Below are positions 36,812 to 50,100 of a stretch of DNA of 64,000 nucleotides, piece by piece. The notes below the pieces were generated by a model. The model ran no database searches and was not told where the DNA came from. It saw nothing but the letters and a program-made list of their open reading frames with translations. Origin of the DNA: Alisma plantago-aquatica (Eukaryota; Streptophyta; Magnoliopsida; Alismatales; Alismataceae); NCBI GenBank assembly GCA_963693085.1, contig OY856410.1, positions 882,867,335-882,931,334 on the forward strand. Reading direction: 5' to 3'. A program made the translations under genes and the position numbers. Each line of letters begins with the position of its first letter. Position 1 is the stretch's first letter.

Positions 36812-39800
36812 TGTTACAACCTCAATTTTGCATATGTTTTCATAATTGAAATGTAATGATTTTATGAATATGTACTTAATTGAAAAGGTGGTATGCTTTG
36901 CTTTAAAGGATGGATTTATGTGCAAATATCCCTTTGGATACGAATTTCATGATTCCTATTATTATGTTAATCCAATAATGGATATAAAAGAAAAGTTCAA
37001 ATAATAGAGAAAGATAAAAGATAATGGATTTTTAAGTAATGCATTTATGAGAAATGTATAGAAATCTCTAGAAAGTAGCATTAATGGCCATAATTGATTA
37101 AATTTCGCTTACAAGTGATTACTAATGGAAAGGGTAGTCAAAATAAAGAAAATAGGAAAAGAGGAAAGAGAAAATATATGTTTTAATGCATAAAATATGC
37201 CTTATAAGTCTTTGACTTGCATATGAAGAAAAATGGGTTTTCCTTTCTCTTTTTGGACTCAAACTCCGTACAATGGTAGATTAAGTCTTTACAGACTTTC
37301 TTTGAAAATTTGAGAAGAAAGGATGACTCATAAAGCAATGAGAATTTCTTTAATAATATAGTAAAAGAGTAAACTTTGTAAATCCCACAAATAGATAAAG
37401 AATTGGGAGGTGGATATTGATATAGATGGAAAGGAATTAATATCATCCTTCTACAACCGTGAATGCCCTTAGGATAAGTTTCCTTCATTACCATGAGGAA
37501 AAAAGAGACTCATGGTAAAATAAAAAAAAGGCTTTTAGCAAGTTTATACATACACGTGTATAATTAATCATGGGGAAAAAGAACTAGGAAAGGAAAGTTA
37601 TAAAGGTATTCCATAAGTTACTAGATCAACGGATGGATTTCGTGAAAGTATATATAAGTCTATGAGTAGGCCCTCTCACGAGATAATCTTGTCCCTCCAT
37701 CCCAATCACTCTCTTCATTCATACCCTAGGGTTTATGTGCAACCATGAAGGAGATCATGGGAGGCCTCATTTCCATCAGGGACCAGACTATCCAAGGTGT
37801 GGCAACAATACCTTGCGAAGAGAAGTAAGGAGCAACATCGATGATCATCGCTACAGTAGCACCATGCTATGTGGGAGGAAGCAAGGATGATAGAGTTTCT
37901 TCCCTGCTTTCCTATTCATCGCACCTTAAGCACGAGGAATAGAGCTCCGCCTAACCTGGGCGCTATCGTGTGTAGCAATGTAAAGCTTCCAGCTCGTAGG
38001 TATGAAACCTCCTCCACGTAGTTTAGTTTCTCATTATAGAAACTTAGGGTAGAAGCCCACTGGTTGATCCATGGCTGCCGCCAGATGCAGCCCTAGTCTA
38101 ACTAAAGCCAACGAGGGCCAGTAGGGTCGCTCCGTCTCCACTCACCTTGAGACCCAGGAGTCGCGCGAGAGAGGGGGAGCGGCAGGCAATGCGGTAGGGC
38201 ACGAGGGTCAGAACCTACCTCTGTCGAGAGGTTAGGGGTTATATAATGAAAAGACTAGAGCACCCCTATCAGTACATGTAGTGAGTAAGGGAAATATAGT
38301 ATTTAACCACTAAGTAAAGAGCCGCCCAGGACTACACATTAGTGTGCTGACGTGCAGCATGAGATTGGCCAGAATGGTTTTAAATGGAAAAAATCCTAGT
38401 AATTAGTAGGATTATCATATGAGGATAAATAATATATGAATCATTCTCAGAAAAATGCGACGAACACAATAAAATTGGTTTGAGAACCTGATTTCATTCC
38501 TATTTGCAAAAGTTTGCTAATCTAATGAAAAGTGCTTGTGGATTATATTAGAAACCTTAATCAGACATTATGGTTAAGTTCATGATACTTAACTGATGGA
38601 ATTGAGTAAATGTAACATGTTGAATAGTTAATAATGAACTTGAACCTGATTTAGATGCTTTCTTGCATGATTTAGGGTTTTTCATGATATGTGAATGATT
38701 AAGCACTTAGAAACCCTAATTTAGAGTAAAAAGGGAAAAGATCCTATTTAATTTGAAATATGTGATAATGTGTTGTTAGAAGATGATCCTAAGCCTATTG
38801 GACGAAATAGGTTAGAATCATTAGGGTATGTGAGATATTTTTCCTAACTAGGGTTTGTAATAATAAAAGTGCAAGATAAACCCTAATTGCTATTGAAACC
38901 CTAAAAAAAGGACTAGAAACCTTAGGAAGCGAGCCAGGTTTAATAGATCTTGATGACATGACTAAAGACTAGAAATTATATGCATATTTTAGGATCTCTT
39001 TGTGTGCTTGCTTGCCTATTGGATTTCTTGCATTAATTGGATTATTTCTATCTCAAATTAGCTTGACAGGTATGTGGTTACGCTTATGGTTAATCGCCTT
39101 AGTTTCACGACCATTCCCAGATGTTTTATCGGTTGCCTAAAAATAACTGCTTGGATGACTTTTATTTCACGCAACTATAAAGTGACTATGATTATCACCA
39201 TAAATATGTACACATGACTAGCTCAGATCCCGGTCCTCCTCTGTGGCTTTGGTAATGATGAAACGGGTGACCTAGTACATGGTCTACCTGTTAGGTAGGA
39301 CCATCAGGTTATCATGAGTCAGTGGTTGGGCTACTTATGGGTAGTGACATGCGACTCTTCAAATGAGTTAGTGATTGGGATACCTATGGGTAGTGCCATG
39401 TGACTCTTCAACCCTAGATATTGATCTACCTATTAGGTAGGATCATGTGGGGTTAATTGGGATCTACCATATGAGAGGTAGTATCCAGGTCCACTGTAGG
39501 GACAGCGCAGAGGCTAGGGTATGTAAGGATTCAGTAGTTATGTTTAAAATATAAAGTTGGCTTGTTAAACCATAATTGCTTGCAATATGTTGTTACAATT
39601 AGTTGCACAATTTTTTGTTGTCCCCACATACCGGTATATTCATTTATGCTGACCGATGTTTTGTTTGTCGGAGTTTTAGGTACCTTTGAAAAGGACAAAC
39701 AGTAAAGTGGCATATTGTGAAATTAAGAAATAAAGTGCAAGGAGGATTAGTTAGAATAGAGTCCATATGTGAATAAAAGTTAGATATCCAAGATTTTGAA

Positions 39801-39972
39801 AGAAAAAAAGGTATGCAAAGTTTTATTTTTACTCCAGCTTTCAGTATAGTCATGGTAGAATTTAATAATTATTACTAATTATTTGTCGAACCTTTAATCT
39901 GGGAAATTGGGATAACGGCTCTGACCTCTTGGTCTCCCTTAATTGGGGTTGCCGGGAGGCGAGGTGGTTACA
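36812..39972 (+). repeat. Gypsy-type LTR B
   Basis: 3161 bp. It starts tgttacaacctc and ends gaggtggttaca, short inverted termini, followed two bases later by a primer site. A TATA box (tatatataag, 37649-37658) lies about 840 bp in. Near the end, two similar blocks of about 60 bp with gggtagtg-catg-gactcttcaa (39330-39410) form a local tandem repeat. The 3' partner LTR is missing in this window. Confidence 0.72.
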
Positions 39973-39974
39973 TT

Positions 39975-39987
39975 TGGTATCAAAGCA
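39975..39987 (+). other. Primer binding site of LTR B element
   Basis: tggtatcaaagca, complementary to the 3' end of an initiator-Met-like tRNA, two bases after the LTR end. Confidence 0.75.
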
Positions 39988-41927
39988 CTGATTCCTCATT
40001 TAATCCTAAATAATTATTAAATTTTACAAATTCCATAGAACCGAGTGAGTTATTATAGGATTTTCCTAAAGACAAAGGTGTCTAGAAAAGGATCACGTTT
40101 GGGGGCTGGCAATATTTTCCTCCGCATTGCTAGTCAGAATACGAGGACTCCCAGATTTGTATGACTGTCTGGCCAATGTCTTAGGATTTGACTCGAAATA
40201 AGATACCTTTAGGACTCTCTCATCTATTTTCGTCCCTTCTCAACCCTAATTCTATTAAGATTATAAGGTTTAGGGTTTTTCTCTCTCTTCATCACCCTCT
40301 TGAGGTCAGGGTATGTATGATAAGGTTAAGAATCCTCCAAATTAATGAAAAGCATGTAAATAAGATGTCATGGACATAAGCTTAATAGTTTAAGCGTAAA
40401 CTAAAGAATAGTTACATGCTTAGGTCGTATGATAGGTGTGGTCATGCCCTCTGGAGAGATCTAAGGTTAGACCTTCTTGTCAGGAGGATGAGTAGAGAGT
40501 TGGTCTCAGAGGAAGAAACCTCCATTAAAGGTAGAAACCTAACACATCTTATGAGGATGATGTTAACCCTGACCCTAAGTGGTGGTTAGAGAGAGAGAGA
40601 TGGCATGATGAGTTAGATGTCATGGTCGACCATGTGTGTGGGTTGACATGCTTTTGGTTTTGGATACCTATGAGAAGTATGAGCTATGTGAGGTTTGTTG
40701 GCTTAGTGTCGTTTGGGCAACCCAACCTGGGAAGGGGTCGTGCATGTTAGGGTGAAGGATAACTCCTTCATTGATGAATTTAGTGATGACCATATAGAAA
40801 CCCTATGGGTTGATATGAGCATGACATAGTATGCACCTTGAGTACGTCAGTAGTGCTGGAAGTAGTTCGAAACCCAGGCCAAAAGGGCATGTTGGATAGA
40901 TTATGAGATAAGCATAAAGAGCCATAGATAATCTCGAGCAAATGTAGCTTTCACCCATGTAGGTGTATGCATATGAGCTTGATCCACCTTAGAGAGAGAA
41001 CCTCCAGTGGGAAGGTTGTTTATGGGGTTAGATCTCGAGAGGGAGAGTAAGAATCGAGCAAGAAGGATGGAAGCTTAGACTCCAGGATATGAGGAACCCT
41101 GAGGAGTTGAGTATGTTACGACCTATGTGGATGGTTGTGGTTGCCTCATGCATGGTCCTTGTGGTTCTAGTTTGCCTTTAGAGGAACTAAACCCTAGAAT
41201 AAGGATGAGGTTGTTGGTACCTATGTGCAGATGATATAGGTGATTACCTTCTAAGGATAGGAAGAAGAGTTCCTTAGACCCTAAGGAGGTTTAGTAATAA
41301 GTTGGAAGGCCTCATACCTAGATGGTTTTCATTGATGAGGACTCGACTCTGAGGTGTTGTTCTAATGGAAGGATAATAGGATGTGTATGATGTACCTCGT
41401 ACATGATGAGTTCATGGTTAGAATGATGAGCATGCAGCTAGACATCTCTTGCAGAAAAGTGAACCTAGGGTTCCTAGACCTAAGAGGGGAAGTAGTAGTA
41501 CCTGGTGCACCTGATGTGCATGACGAGATTTGAGTTTCCATAGACTCGAGCATGGCACTCCTCATGTTTAGAGGAAAGGGAAACCCCTCGGATTAAGGTG
41601 TATGTTTGTTGAACCCCCGCATATAAGTTGGTGACATGGGCAGGTATGGTCTTGGTCAAATGTTGAGGATCTATATAATGAATACATTAAAGAGAAGGTA
41701 CACTCTAGAGGTGACAAATTGCAACATAACCCTCACAAATGGGAAATTTCAATTTGACCCAGAACAAGCATAAAAAGCACAAATATCATCCAAAAAAGCT
41801 CAAACTGGAGACTAAATCTCTCTTCAAACTCTAAGATCATCTCAAAGTATTATAGTAAGGTTCTAAGCACTTAATTAGGTCAACACAAATAGGGTTAGCC
41901 CAAAACACAGGTTAAGGGTCTTATAAT
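39988..41927 (+). other. Leader-like internal sequence of LTR B element
   Basis: About 1.9 kb without a recognisable gag. It starts like an untranslated leader and stops where copia-1 gag resumes. Either the coding part was lost by deletion or the sequence is too decayed to read. Confidence 0.45.
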
Positions 41928-42390
41928 AAATCCCAGTCTAGCAAGGTTCTCCACATACCCAATCAACTTGAGCATATGGGCATCTACTGGATCTCCTGTT
42001 GTCATATTGCACTTGAACAATGCCTTAGATACATCATATCTCTCTAGGTTTTCCTGATCTTGGTACATGTTCTTGAGATATGTTACCATCTCAATAACAT
42101 CTATGTTTTCATTTTGTCTCTGCAACTCATTGTTCATTGAGCTTAGCAACAGGCACTTGACATTTACAACATCTTGAGAGTGCTTCCCGTAAGCATCCCT
42201 GTTAGCCTTAGGAATAGTGGGAGCAAGTTCATCTGGCTATGGTGTCTCCAGGACATAGAGCTTGCACACTTGTGTGAGAACAATTCTCAACATCCTAAAC
42301 TAGTCATGGAAATTATTCCCATTCAATGTCCTTCTCAAGGACCAATTATAAAGAAAACATGTTATTGGTTGCCATTTTGTTTTTACAAGA
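41928..42390 (-). pseudogene. copia-1 gag N-terminal half
   Basis: Minus strand: TLNGNNFHD, LRIVLTQVCKLYVLE, SMNNELQRQNENIDVIEMVT, ERYDVSKALFKCNM and HMLKLIGYVENLARLGF, the usual order of this plant copia gag. The frame is broken before SMNN. It is interrupted at ...LGF by the nested block, and the rest is at 32208-33021. Gag would form the virus-like particle. Confidence 0.82.
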
Positions 42391-43710
42391 AAATTTTGCA
42401 AATTGTCAAAAACTTTTAATTTGATTTGATTAAAATAAAACTTGATGATATTAATTAAGTATTTAATTAATTATCACTCCCACTATTTTGTTCAAATTGA
42501 TAGCCCTTGAATATCAATTTGGAGGATTGTAGTGTATAGCCTTCCAATGAGCCAAGACCCAGAATAATTAAGTTATTATTTGACCAACGCCCACATCCAT
42601 AACCAATTATTAAAGTAGGAAACATTTTCCAATTGCATCTTATGCAATTCTTGGATAGATGGTATCTGCAACTCCTTGCCATAGTCAATTTGTGTGCTTC
42701 TAGGCACTTAATCTCATTAAGGTTGCCTAGTTAAGCCTGATCCAAAAGCCAAAGTGATAGTAACGCACCCTACTTGGCAGGCCCACATAACTAACATCAC
42801 ACTTCCACGAGATATATGGTGCACCATGCTTGGTGTGTGTGTTGCTTATGGAAAGCATCTAAGACATAATATTTTATTGAGAGATTTTATTTATATACAT
42901 ATCCAATCACCATATACTAATAATATGTATCACATACATACTAAATCCAAAAAGGAAAGCATGAAATTATACGAGTCATGGTTATGGAAACACTAATACA
43001 ACTCTCTGGAGCCACAAAGAATTGCTACCACCTAAGCTCCACATCATATGTAACAACCTATACTTGTAGAAATATGTTCTAGAACCAGTCTGATTGGTTG
43101 ACTCAAACCTTGAGTCGATAGGTTGGCCGATTGGCCTCTTGGATTGGTTGGCTGGACTCCAGTTCAAGCGGCGTATGGACTCCTCTAGTTGATTAGTTGG
43201 ATAATAGTCCTCAATCGGATCCTCCTATTGTATGGCCTCCTCAGTTCTCCAATCTTTCAGTTTGACTTTTGGGTTGATCGACTCGTCTGGTCTAGAACAC
43301 CTTCCCTTTGACAAAATAGCAAATAAAACTATCATTTTTCCTATTTAAATTATTACATTATAAAAGTGAAACCTTGAGTTACATTCGAGGGAGCATAGGA
43401 GGGAAAGCATTAACTTACATATTGAAAAAGAGAGAGAGGATCAGTATGAAAACTGAATTTAAAAAGCAAGGAATAAAACCATTCAACTAAACACACATAT
43501 CCAGGGGTATTGGCCATAACCATGCTTACATCCACCATCAAAACAATTTTAGGGCAATGTATAAAAATTGCATATATATAGGGATTGTATGTGGTATTCA
43601 ATTGGATATGCACATTAATCATTTTAAATATTCACATTTTATGTAATAAAATAAACGATAAAACAAAAATATGATCATATCAATTAAATCACAAAACATG
43701 GTAAATCATT
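42391..43710 (-). other. copia-1 5' leader
   Basis: About 1.3 kb between primer site and gag, with no ORF of known type. It corresponds to the copia-2 leader (50625-52055). Between 43080 and 43290 lie inverted ccgattgg/ccaatcgg-type motifs, as at 51110-51310 in copia-2. Confidence 0.6.
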
Positions 43711-43725
43711 GTGGCTTTGATACCA
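43711..43725 (-). other. copia-1 primer binding site
   Basis: Plus strand gtggctttgatacca, minus strand TGGTATCAAAGCCAC, one base from the 5' LTR. It is identical to the copia-2 site at 50610-50624. Confidence 0.88.
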
Positions 43726-43726
43726 T

Positions 43727-45652
43727 TGTAGGGAAATATGTCTATAGAGATGGAAGCAAAAACAAAAAAAATTCTTATCGTATTGCCCTTGGCCAGTGGA
43801 TCGCATCAACAAATATGGACTACAAGGAAGGTTGCAAGGTATATACCTGATCTTAGAGCAAGTCTAGTGACTATTCTTGCAACAATGTGCTTCTCTTGCA
43901 AGCGGCACCCATACGGTTGTTGGCAATGGCATGTTGGTGTATCACCATGGGCGGCGGTTGACGACATCCTCCTAGTGGGAGGCAACGACCTCCATTCCTC
44001 TACGTAGTCAATACAGACCATCAGGAACTCTTATCTTTCTTTTGGAACTGACAGGAAGGAGTTGTCTCTTCGAACGTTAATGTGCTAGTGATGACTTACT
44101 CTCCCTTGTTGTCTCTACCTATTATGGGTAAACTTTCTTGTTCTCTTGTGTTACCACAATAGTGAGAGGAAAACAATTGTTAGAGCTTATTTTTATGTCT
44201 CTTGAAATCCTTGACTATCCCTCTATTTATAAGAGGGCCGAGGTCAAGGTTTCCAGATCATCTGGGAGTCAAAGACATGAAATTTCATGAATTTTCTGGA
44301 AGCTACAAACCATGAACTGGTCAGTTCACCACTAAAAACCAATCGGTTCACCATTGAACTGGTCAGTTCACATGTGAAGTGATTGGTTCAACACTTGAAT
44401 TGATTGGTTCACATTATTTCCTAGTCACAAACATATTGGCATTCAATGTGACAATTAATGAACAACATAATGTCAGCACCAATCCTTGATCCAATCATAT
44501 TGATCATTGAATCAGGTGATTGGTTCACATCTGAACCAATTGGTTCACAACCCAGTTCAATCAATGTTGAGCCAATCTTGTTTAAATTGAATACCTAAAC
44601 ACTTTAGTAATCAACTTAAACCTTATACATGAGTAAACTCCTATTTTAGGTGTATCCTATGTGTGTGACCCTATAGGTCCCAAGTTACGTTGGTAGTGAA
44701 TGTCCATAACTAACTTATGACATCACAAGCAATGAGCGGTATCTAGAAACACATTATTGCTACCCAAGTAATTTGGAGAGTTGGAGAATAACTTCAGCCT
44801 ACATCTATGATTAGTGTTATAGTGATCTTATAGTTCATTTTTCTCTAATATCTACATTGAACTCGAGGCATGGAAACATCATCCTCTCAACATTCAATCC
44901 ATGTTCCTTGAACTAGATCTGACTGTCTGAGATACATGTGAGTTCACATATCATACATATTGATTCACATGAGTATGACTATACATTTCTTAGTCTCACT
45001 TCTCAAGTGGCCAGGATATCAACTTCAATAGGAGGGACAAATCCCATCTACATCACTCACATTCATTCCCCATGTGTCACAACGTATATGAGAATCTCCT
45101 TTATGGCAACCCTTATTCAAGGTCACATTGGATGATGTCAAAGTACATCAAATGACATGTAATGAGTGTAATGATTTCAAGTCTGAAAACCACAACACCA
45201 CTATCACAATAAGAGTTGACCCTGACTACCATTCAATGGTTTCCATGCATCAATCTCAGGATGGGTCTATCTAATACACTTTTCTCTAACAAGTACCTAT
45301 ATGCTTGGTTTGATATCACATATCATGACTAATGAGATTTCATCATCAACCAACACACACTTTAGTTTAATGTGTTATTGTTGTCTATCAGTTTTCACAA
45401 TAACATCCGACTAGGGACATAACAAGAATGTATGTACTCTTATCATTTGTATGATCTCATTGTTCAGGTCCTCAACCTAAAGACATATTTCATTGAGTAA
45501 CATCATTCGTTAGACATCTTCCATGTTTTTTTCATCATATCATGATTAAGACAAACGTAATAGACAGAATTACCTTTATAATTATCAAATCAAGTATATG
45601 ATGCCCCATTAGAATCATCATATGATTGGCTCTATGGGCGTACCTACCAAAA
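43727..45652 (-). repeat. copia-1 5' LTR
   Basis: 1926 bp. TATA box on the minus strand, TATAAATAG, at 44223-44231. A hairpin array of aactggtcagttc and aatcggttc motifs lies at 44310-44540. The terminal CA at the right end appears mutated to AA; accepting this gives a near-perfect duplication (catgt) with the left flank. Confidence 0.83.
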
Positions 45653-47113
45653 CATGTACCCCTTGATTATGATCAAAAGGGCCTCTGAAGCTACCTATCA
45701 ACTTTCCTTCCAACTCTTTCATGTGATTACTAGATCTCTTCATCCCTTCATATATTCATAGTTTTAGGCTTTGATAGGCCAATGGTGTTTGGGTGTTTTT
45801 TCTTAGTTTTCCCCTTCTTTCTATCATGTTTTATGGTGTAAGGTTTTTGATTCATCCTTGTAGTCTTTGGTTCTCAATTTCTCTCTCAGTTTATCAATTT
45901 TTCTTGTAGAACAAGCTCAACAACTTGTAAGGAGTGGGGACTGAGAGGGGAGTCACTCAACTTACTTGAGGGAATAATAGAAAACCATCCAATGCCAAAT
46001 TTGAGAATAATTTTTTGCAAAGGATGATATACTACAATTCAAGTATGTAATGTATCAATCACCATAAAGTGTAGAAGCGGAAGGTAAAATCTAACGATTA
46101 CAATATCCATGCCCAACATTATTTTGTCACTACACAAGGTGTACATAAAATAAACCATAGGAAAGTAATCTATAGCATATGACTACCAAAGGGTAAACCA
46201 ACCACTTCAATCTACCTCCCAAGAAAGCTAAGCTACACCTAGATAAGTCCTATTCGATCGTGATCCACCCCTCCTTGCTCTCCACCTAGGGGTTGCAAGC
46301 ATACCCCACAAGTGAAGACACAATGGATGTTGTTAACATAAAAGTCGGTATGTGCATATAATAGTGATAGAAAAATATTAGGGGAAATGAAAAACAAATA
46401 ATATAACAAGGCTTCCCAAAAAAAGAGAAATAATCATCCAATTTGATATCAAAAGAAATCTTCATATAGTAAGACAAAGTGATTATAAGAAGAAAACAAT
46501 AAAGTTCACAATAAACAATTATTGCCTTTAAATATCAAATAGAGAACAACAAATATATAATCAATTACACATGTAGATTAAATTTTAGACTACAACCATC
46601 TAAAAGAAAGGCTTAGACACTTCCACATCTTGAGCCTAGGAAGGAGGCGAGAACACCCACAACCCTATATAATGTATATATATCAAGTGAGAGCACCTGG
46701 GGCTGAGGTGAGAGCACCAAAATCCCAAATATCAAAAAAGTTGTACAATGGGGTCGGAACCCATAATGTACCGCCACTAATAGATAATAATAGTCTCAAC
46801 AATCAAACATGCATACAATATATAGGCAAGATAATTTTCGTCCAAACAAATAAATCAATTTGGGGTTTTCATTATGAAATGGAACAATAAGATGAAATAA
46901 TGTAATGTGGGCTGCAAATTGAACAACCATCAGTAAAATTAAATAAGAGAAATTCAATTTGCATTCTCAATAGTCTATAAGATGAATTTTTGAGAATTGG
47001 GCACAGTTGGGTCAAATAGGTATAGTCAAGAGTAATATAAAGCAACATTCCATAACTAAGTCAAAGAGAGAGAAAATAAACCATTGTTTGATATAGAATA
47101 AAGGGGATGCAAT
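45653..47113. repeat. Dispersed repeat copy B and non-coding spacer
   Basis: 45653-45925 matches copy A at about 6748-6990 (gttttccccttctttctatc; tttggttctca). The remaining 1.2 kb to copia-2 has no gene. From 46630 to 46730 gagcacc phrases recur (gagaacaccc, gagagcacctgg, gagagcacc), as in some gypsy LTRs. This spacer separates the two head-to-head copia elements. Confidence 0.55.
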
Positions 47114-50100
47114 TGTTGGTATTAAATGCCCAGAGAGATAATCATATTATGATTTAATGGCATAATTTGTAAATGATTTGGTTAATAATAAAGGAAATCT
47201 TTCAATTTATTCCATTTTATTCAGTTATGAGATAATAATGCAACATAATAAATGTCTAAAGAATGATGTTACTCAATGACGTATGTCTTTGGGTTGATGA
47301 GCTGAACAATGAGATCATACGGATGCCAAGTGTATATACATTCTTGTTATGTCCCTAGTCAGATGTTATTGTGGAAGGTTGATAGACAGCGATAACACAT
47401 AAGACTAGAGTGTGTGTTGGTTGATGATAAAATCTCATCAGTCATGACATATGATATCAAACCAAACACATAGATACTTGTTAAGAGAACAGTGTATCAG
47501 ACAGACCCACCATAAGAGTGATACATGGAAACCATGATTGGTAGTCATGAACATATCTTATAGTGTTGGTGGTGATTGTGGTTCTTAGACCTAAATTCAC
47601 TACACTCTTCACATGTCATTCAATGTGCTTTGACATCATCCATCGTGACCTTGAATAAGGGTTGCAATAAAGGCGGTGATTGGGTGCAGTGTGACACATG
47701 GAGATGACTGTGAGTGATGTAGATGGGATTTGTCCCTCCTATAGGAGTATGATATCCTGGCCACCTGATAAGTGAGACTGAGAAATGCATGGTCATTCTC
47801 ATGTGAGTCAATATGTGATATTGATCTTCATATATCTCAGACAATCTACTCTAGTTCAAGGAACAAAGATTGAATGTTGAGGAGGATGACAATTCCATTC
47901 CTAGAGTTCAATCTGGATATCAGTGACAAAGGAACTATACAAACACTGTAACACCAATCACATATTGTAGGTTGAAGTTGTTCTCCAACCTTTCAATTAG
48001 TTGGGCAGCAATAATGTGTTACTAGATACCACTCATTGCTTGTGATGTCATAAACTAGTTATGGACATTCACTGCCTACATAACTTGGAACCTATAGGGT
48101 CACACACATAGGATACACTTGGAATAGGAGTTTATTCATGAATTATGTTTAATTTAATTATGAAAGTATTTAGGTATGCAATTTAAATAGCAATTGACTG
48201 ACTAGACTCTGAACTGACCGGTTCAAGTGTTGAACTGATCAGTTGGAGTTTCAGGTTGATTGGAAATTACATTGGTTGAATTCTAGTTGAACTAGGGAAT
48301 GAGCCGACCAATTCACTGAGTGAACCGATCGACTCAAGGTCGTCAAATGACCAGTTCATGTGATGAACCTCCCAATTCATAGATTAATTTGATTGGATCA
48401 AGGATTAGTGATGACATCATGTTATGCATTAATTGATATTAATTTCCAATACAATTTTGATTGAGAAACTTGATGAGACAACTGTCTCAAGGATTGAATC
48501 GATCAGCTCGCATGACAACCGATCAGTTCACCTATGAATCGATCATTTCGCCGCTCACAAGATGCAAAAATTCGTGAAATCATGTACCCTTTGTGTTGGC
48601 TAAATGGACATCATTTAAATCCCTTTGTTTTGATAATGACAAAAATTTCATTCTTGTGGATCTAACGTGCTACTTGAGTGTTGCAGGAACAAGGTGGATG
48701 ACTAACCTTTGGAGGATCTAAATGCTCACAATGTGTTAATTTCATGATTGTAATCAAATGTAAAAACATGTACAAGTATATATTGTACAAGTACTTAGAT
48801 ATCATGTAAATCAAGCGTTTAGATCTTCCCTAGCCACACACAACACTTAGATAGGTCATCCCCTACAATAGTATCACAACTGCACACTGATACACACACT
48901 TAATACATGGTTCAAAACATTGACACAGAGTCATTCTCGGTCGACAAACTTCTCGACCGAGACACTCTCGGTCGACAAACTCCTCAACTGAGAATTGACC
49001 CAAATAGTCGTTAGACCCAGCAGACAAGGTGGTTGGAAGTTGGAATTGAACGTTATATACACTTACTCCAGACCATCCCTCGATCGACAAAGTCTTCGAC
49101 CGACTGATATCTCGGTCGACAATTTCTCGACTGAGAAGAACTCTGTCTGTAGTTTTTAGAATTAATAAACTAGTCATTGCTAAAGCAATTAGTTGATAAC
49201 TAACGGCTAGTTGAGCACTAAGAACCCCCTAGAAAGTGTCTAGAATGTCCTTAAGCACTCATATGACATTCCTATAAATAGGACATGCCTTAGGACACCC
49301 AAAACACACTTGTGCAATACTTGAGCATACATACTTGCAATTGGAAATCCATTCTTGTGAGCAATTGAGCAATTCCAACATTTGCTATTCATTTCCATTG
49401 CTCCAATTTCATGTCCTATAGGATAGCATTTCCTACCCACTGCACTTACACTTTCATACACATTGGTTGGGAGATCAAAATGCTTGATATAGGAAATCAA
49501 GCCTTGTTCTACAATGGTAATTGTAATTTCCATTTTCCTTTCTTGTTCCTTCTTATCTATTTTGTACTCTCCTTGCTACTCCTAGGTTGGAGGCTGTGGA
49601 TTGGAGAGGGTTTACCTTCTCAGGTGGAGAAGGGTCTTCTCAGAGGATAAGGTGGACTTTGGACTACTTCTAGAAGGTCTCAACGGGAAGCTACTTCAAG
49701 GAGGAAGGCTACTTCAAGGAGGAAGGCTACTTCAAGGGGGAGCTTGAAGTTACTTCAAGTGAAGGCTGCTTCAAAGTCGGTGAGACGACTTCGGGGTGAA
49801 GGCTATCCAAAGGGTTGGGGAAGGTAGTTGTATTTTATGTAACATCCTTATGAGGTAATAAAATACAGGTGCTTTCAAATCCCAATTGGAAACAATTGGG
49901 TAGTGGACTGACTCCCTTAGTATTTTCTAAGGGTGGAACCACTCTAAACCTTGTGTCCCATTATCTAATCTTTTTTGGTTGATTGTTTGAGTTGAATTAT
50001 TGTTAAAATATTTATAAAACCCTATTCACCCCCTAGTGGTTTTTCACTTTGACTCCCGCACTGACTGGGAATCCTGACACTGACCCTCCTATAAAAAGAG

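Larger units (their letters stand above)
33024..41927. mobile_element. Nested gypsy-type LTR block inside copia-1 gag
   Basis: The gag reading breaks at ...LARLGF (ending 41928 on the minus strand) and resumes at PLGQELATYV (33021), so the intruder spans these coordinates to within a few bases. It consists of a minus-oriented gypsy LTR (A), a plus-oriented gypsy LTR (B) with primer site, and 1.9 kb of leader-like sequence. Left flank ggaaat and right flank taaat share aaat. The right end lacks a terminal CA, so the block is truncated or rearranged. Confidence 0.75.
27514..45652 (-). mobile_element. copia-1: full-length Ty1/copia element with nested insertions
   Basis: LTRs at 27514-29435 and 43727-45652, primer site, gag, protease, integrase, RT and RNase H remnants all run in minus orientation in the order of Ty1/copia elements (integrase before RT). 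Length is 18.1 kb, or about 9.2 kb after removing the insertion at 33024-41927. Flanks catat (27509-27513) and catgt (45653-45657) match at four of five bases. When joined, the flanks rebuild the dispersed repeat seen at 6738-6755. About one base in five differs in the first 200 bp of the two LTRs, so it is old. Lineage within copia is uncertain; gag and pol wording is of a common Tork/Angela-like plant type. Confidence 0.88.
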
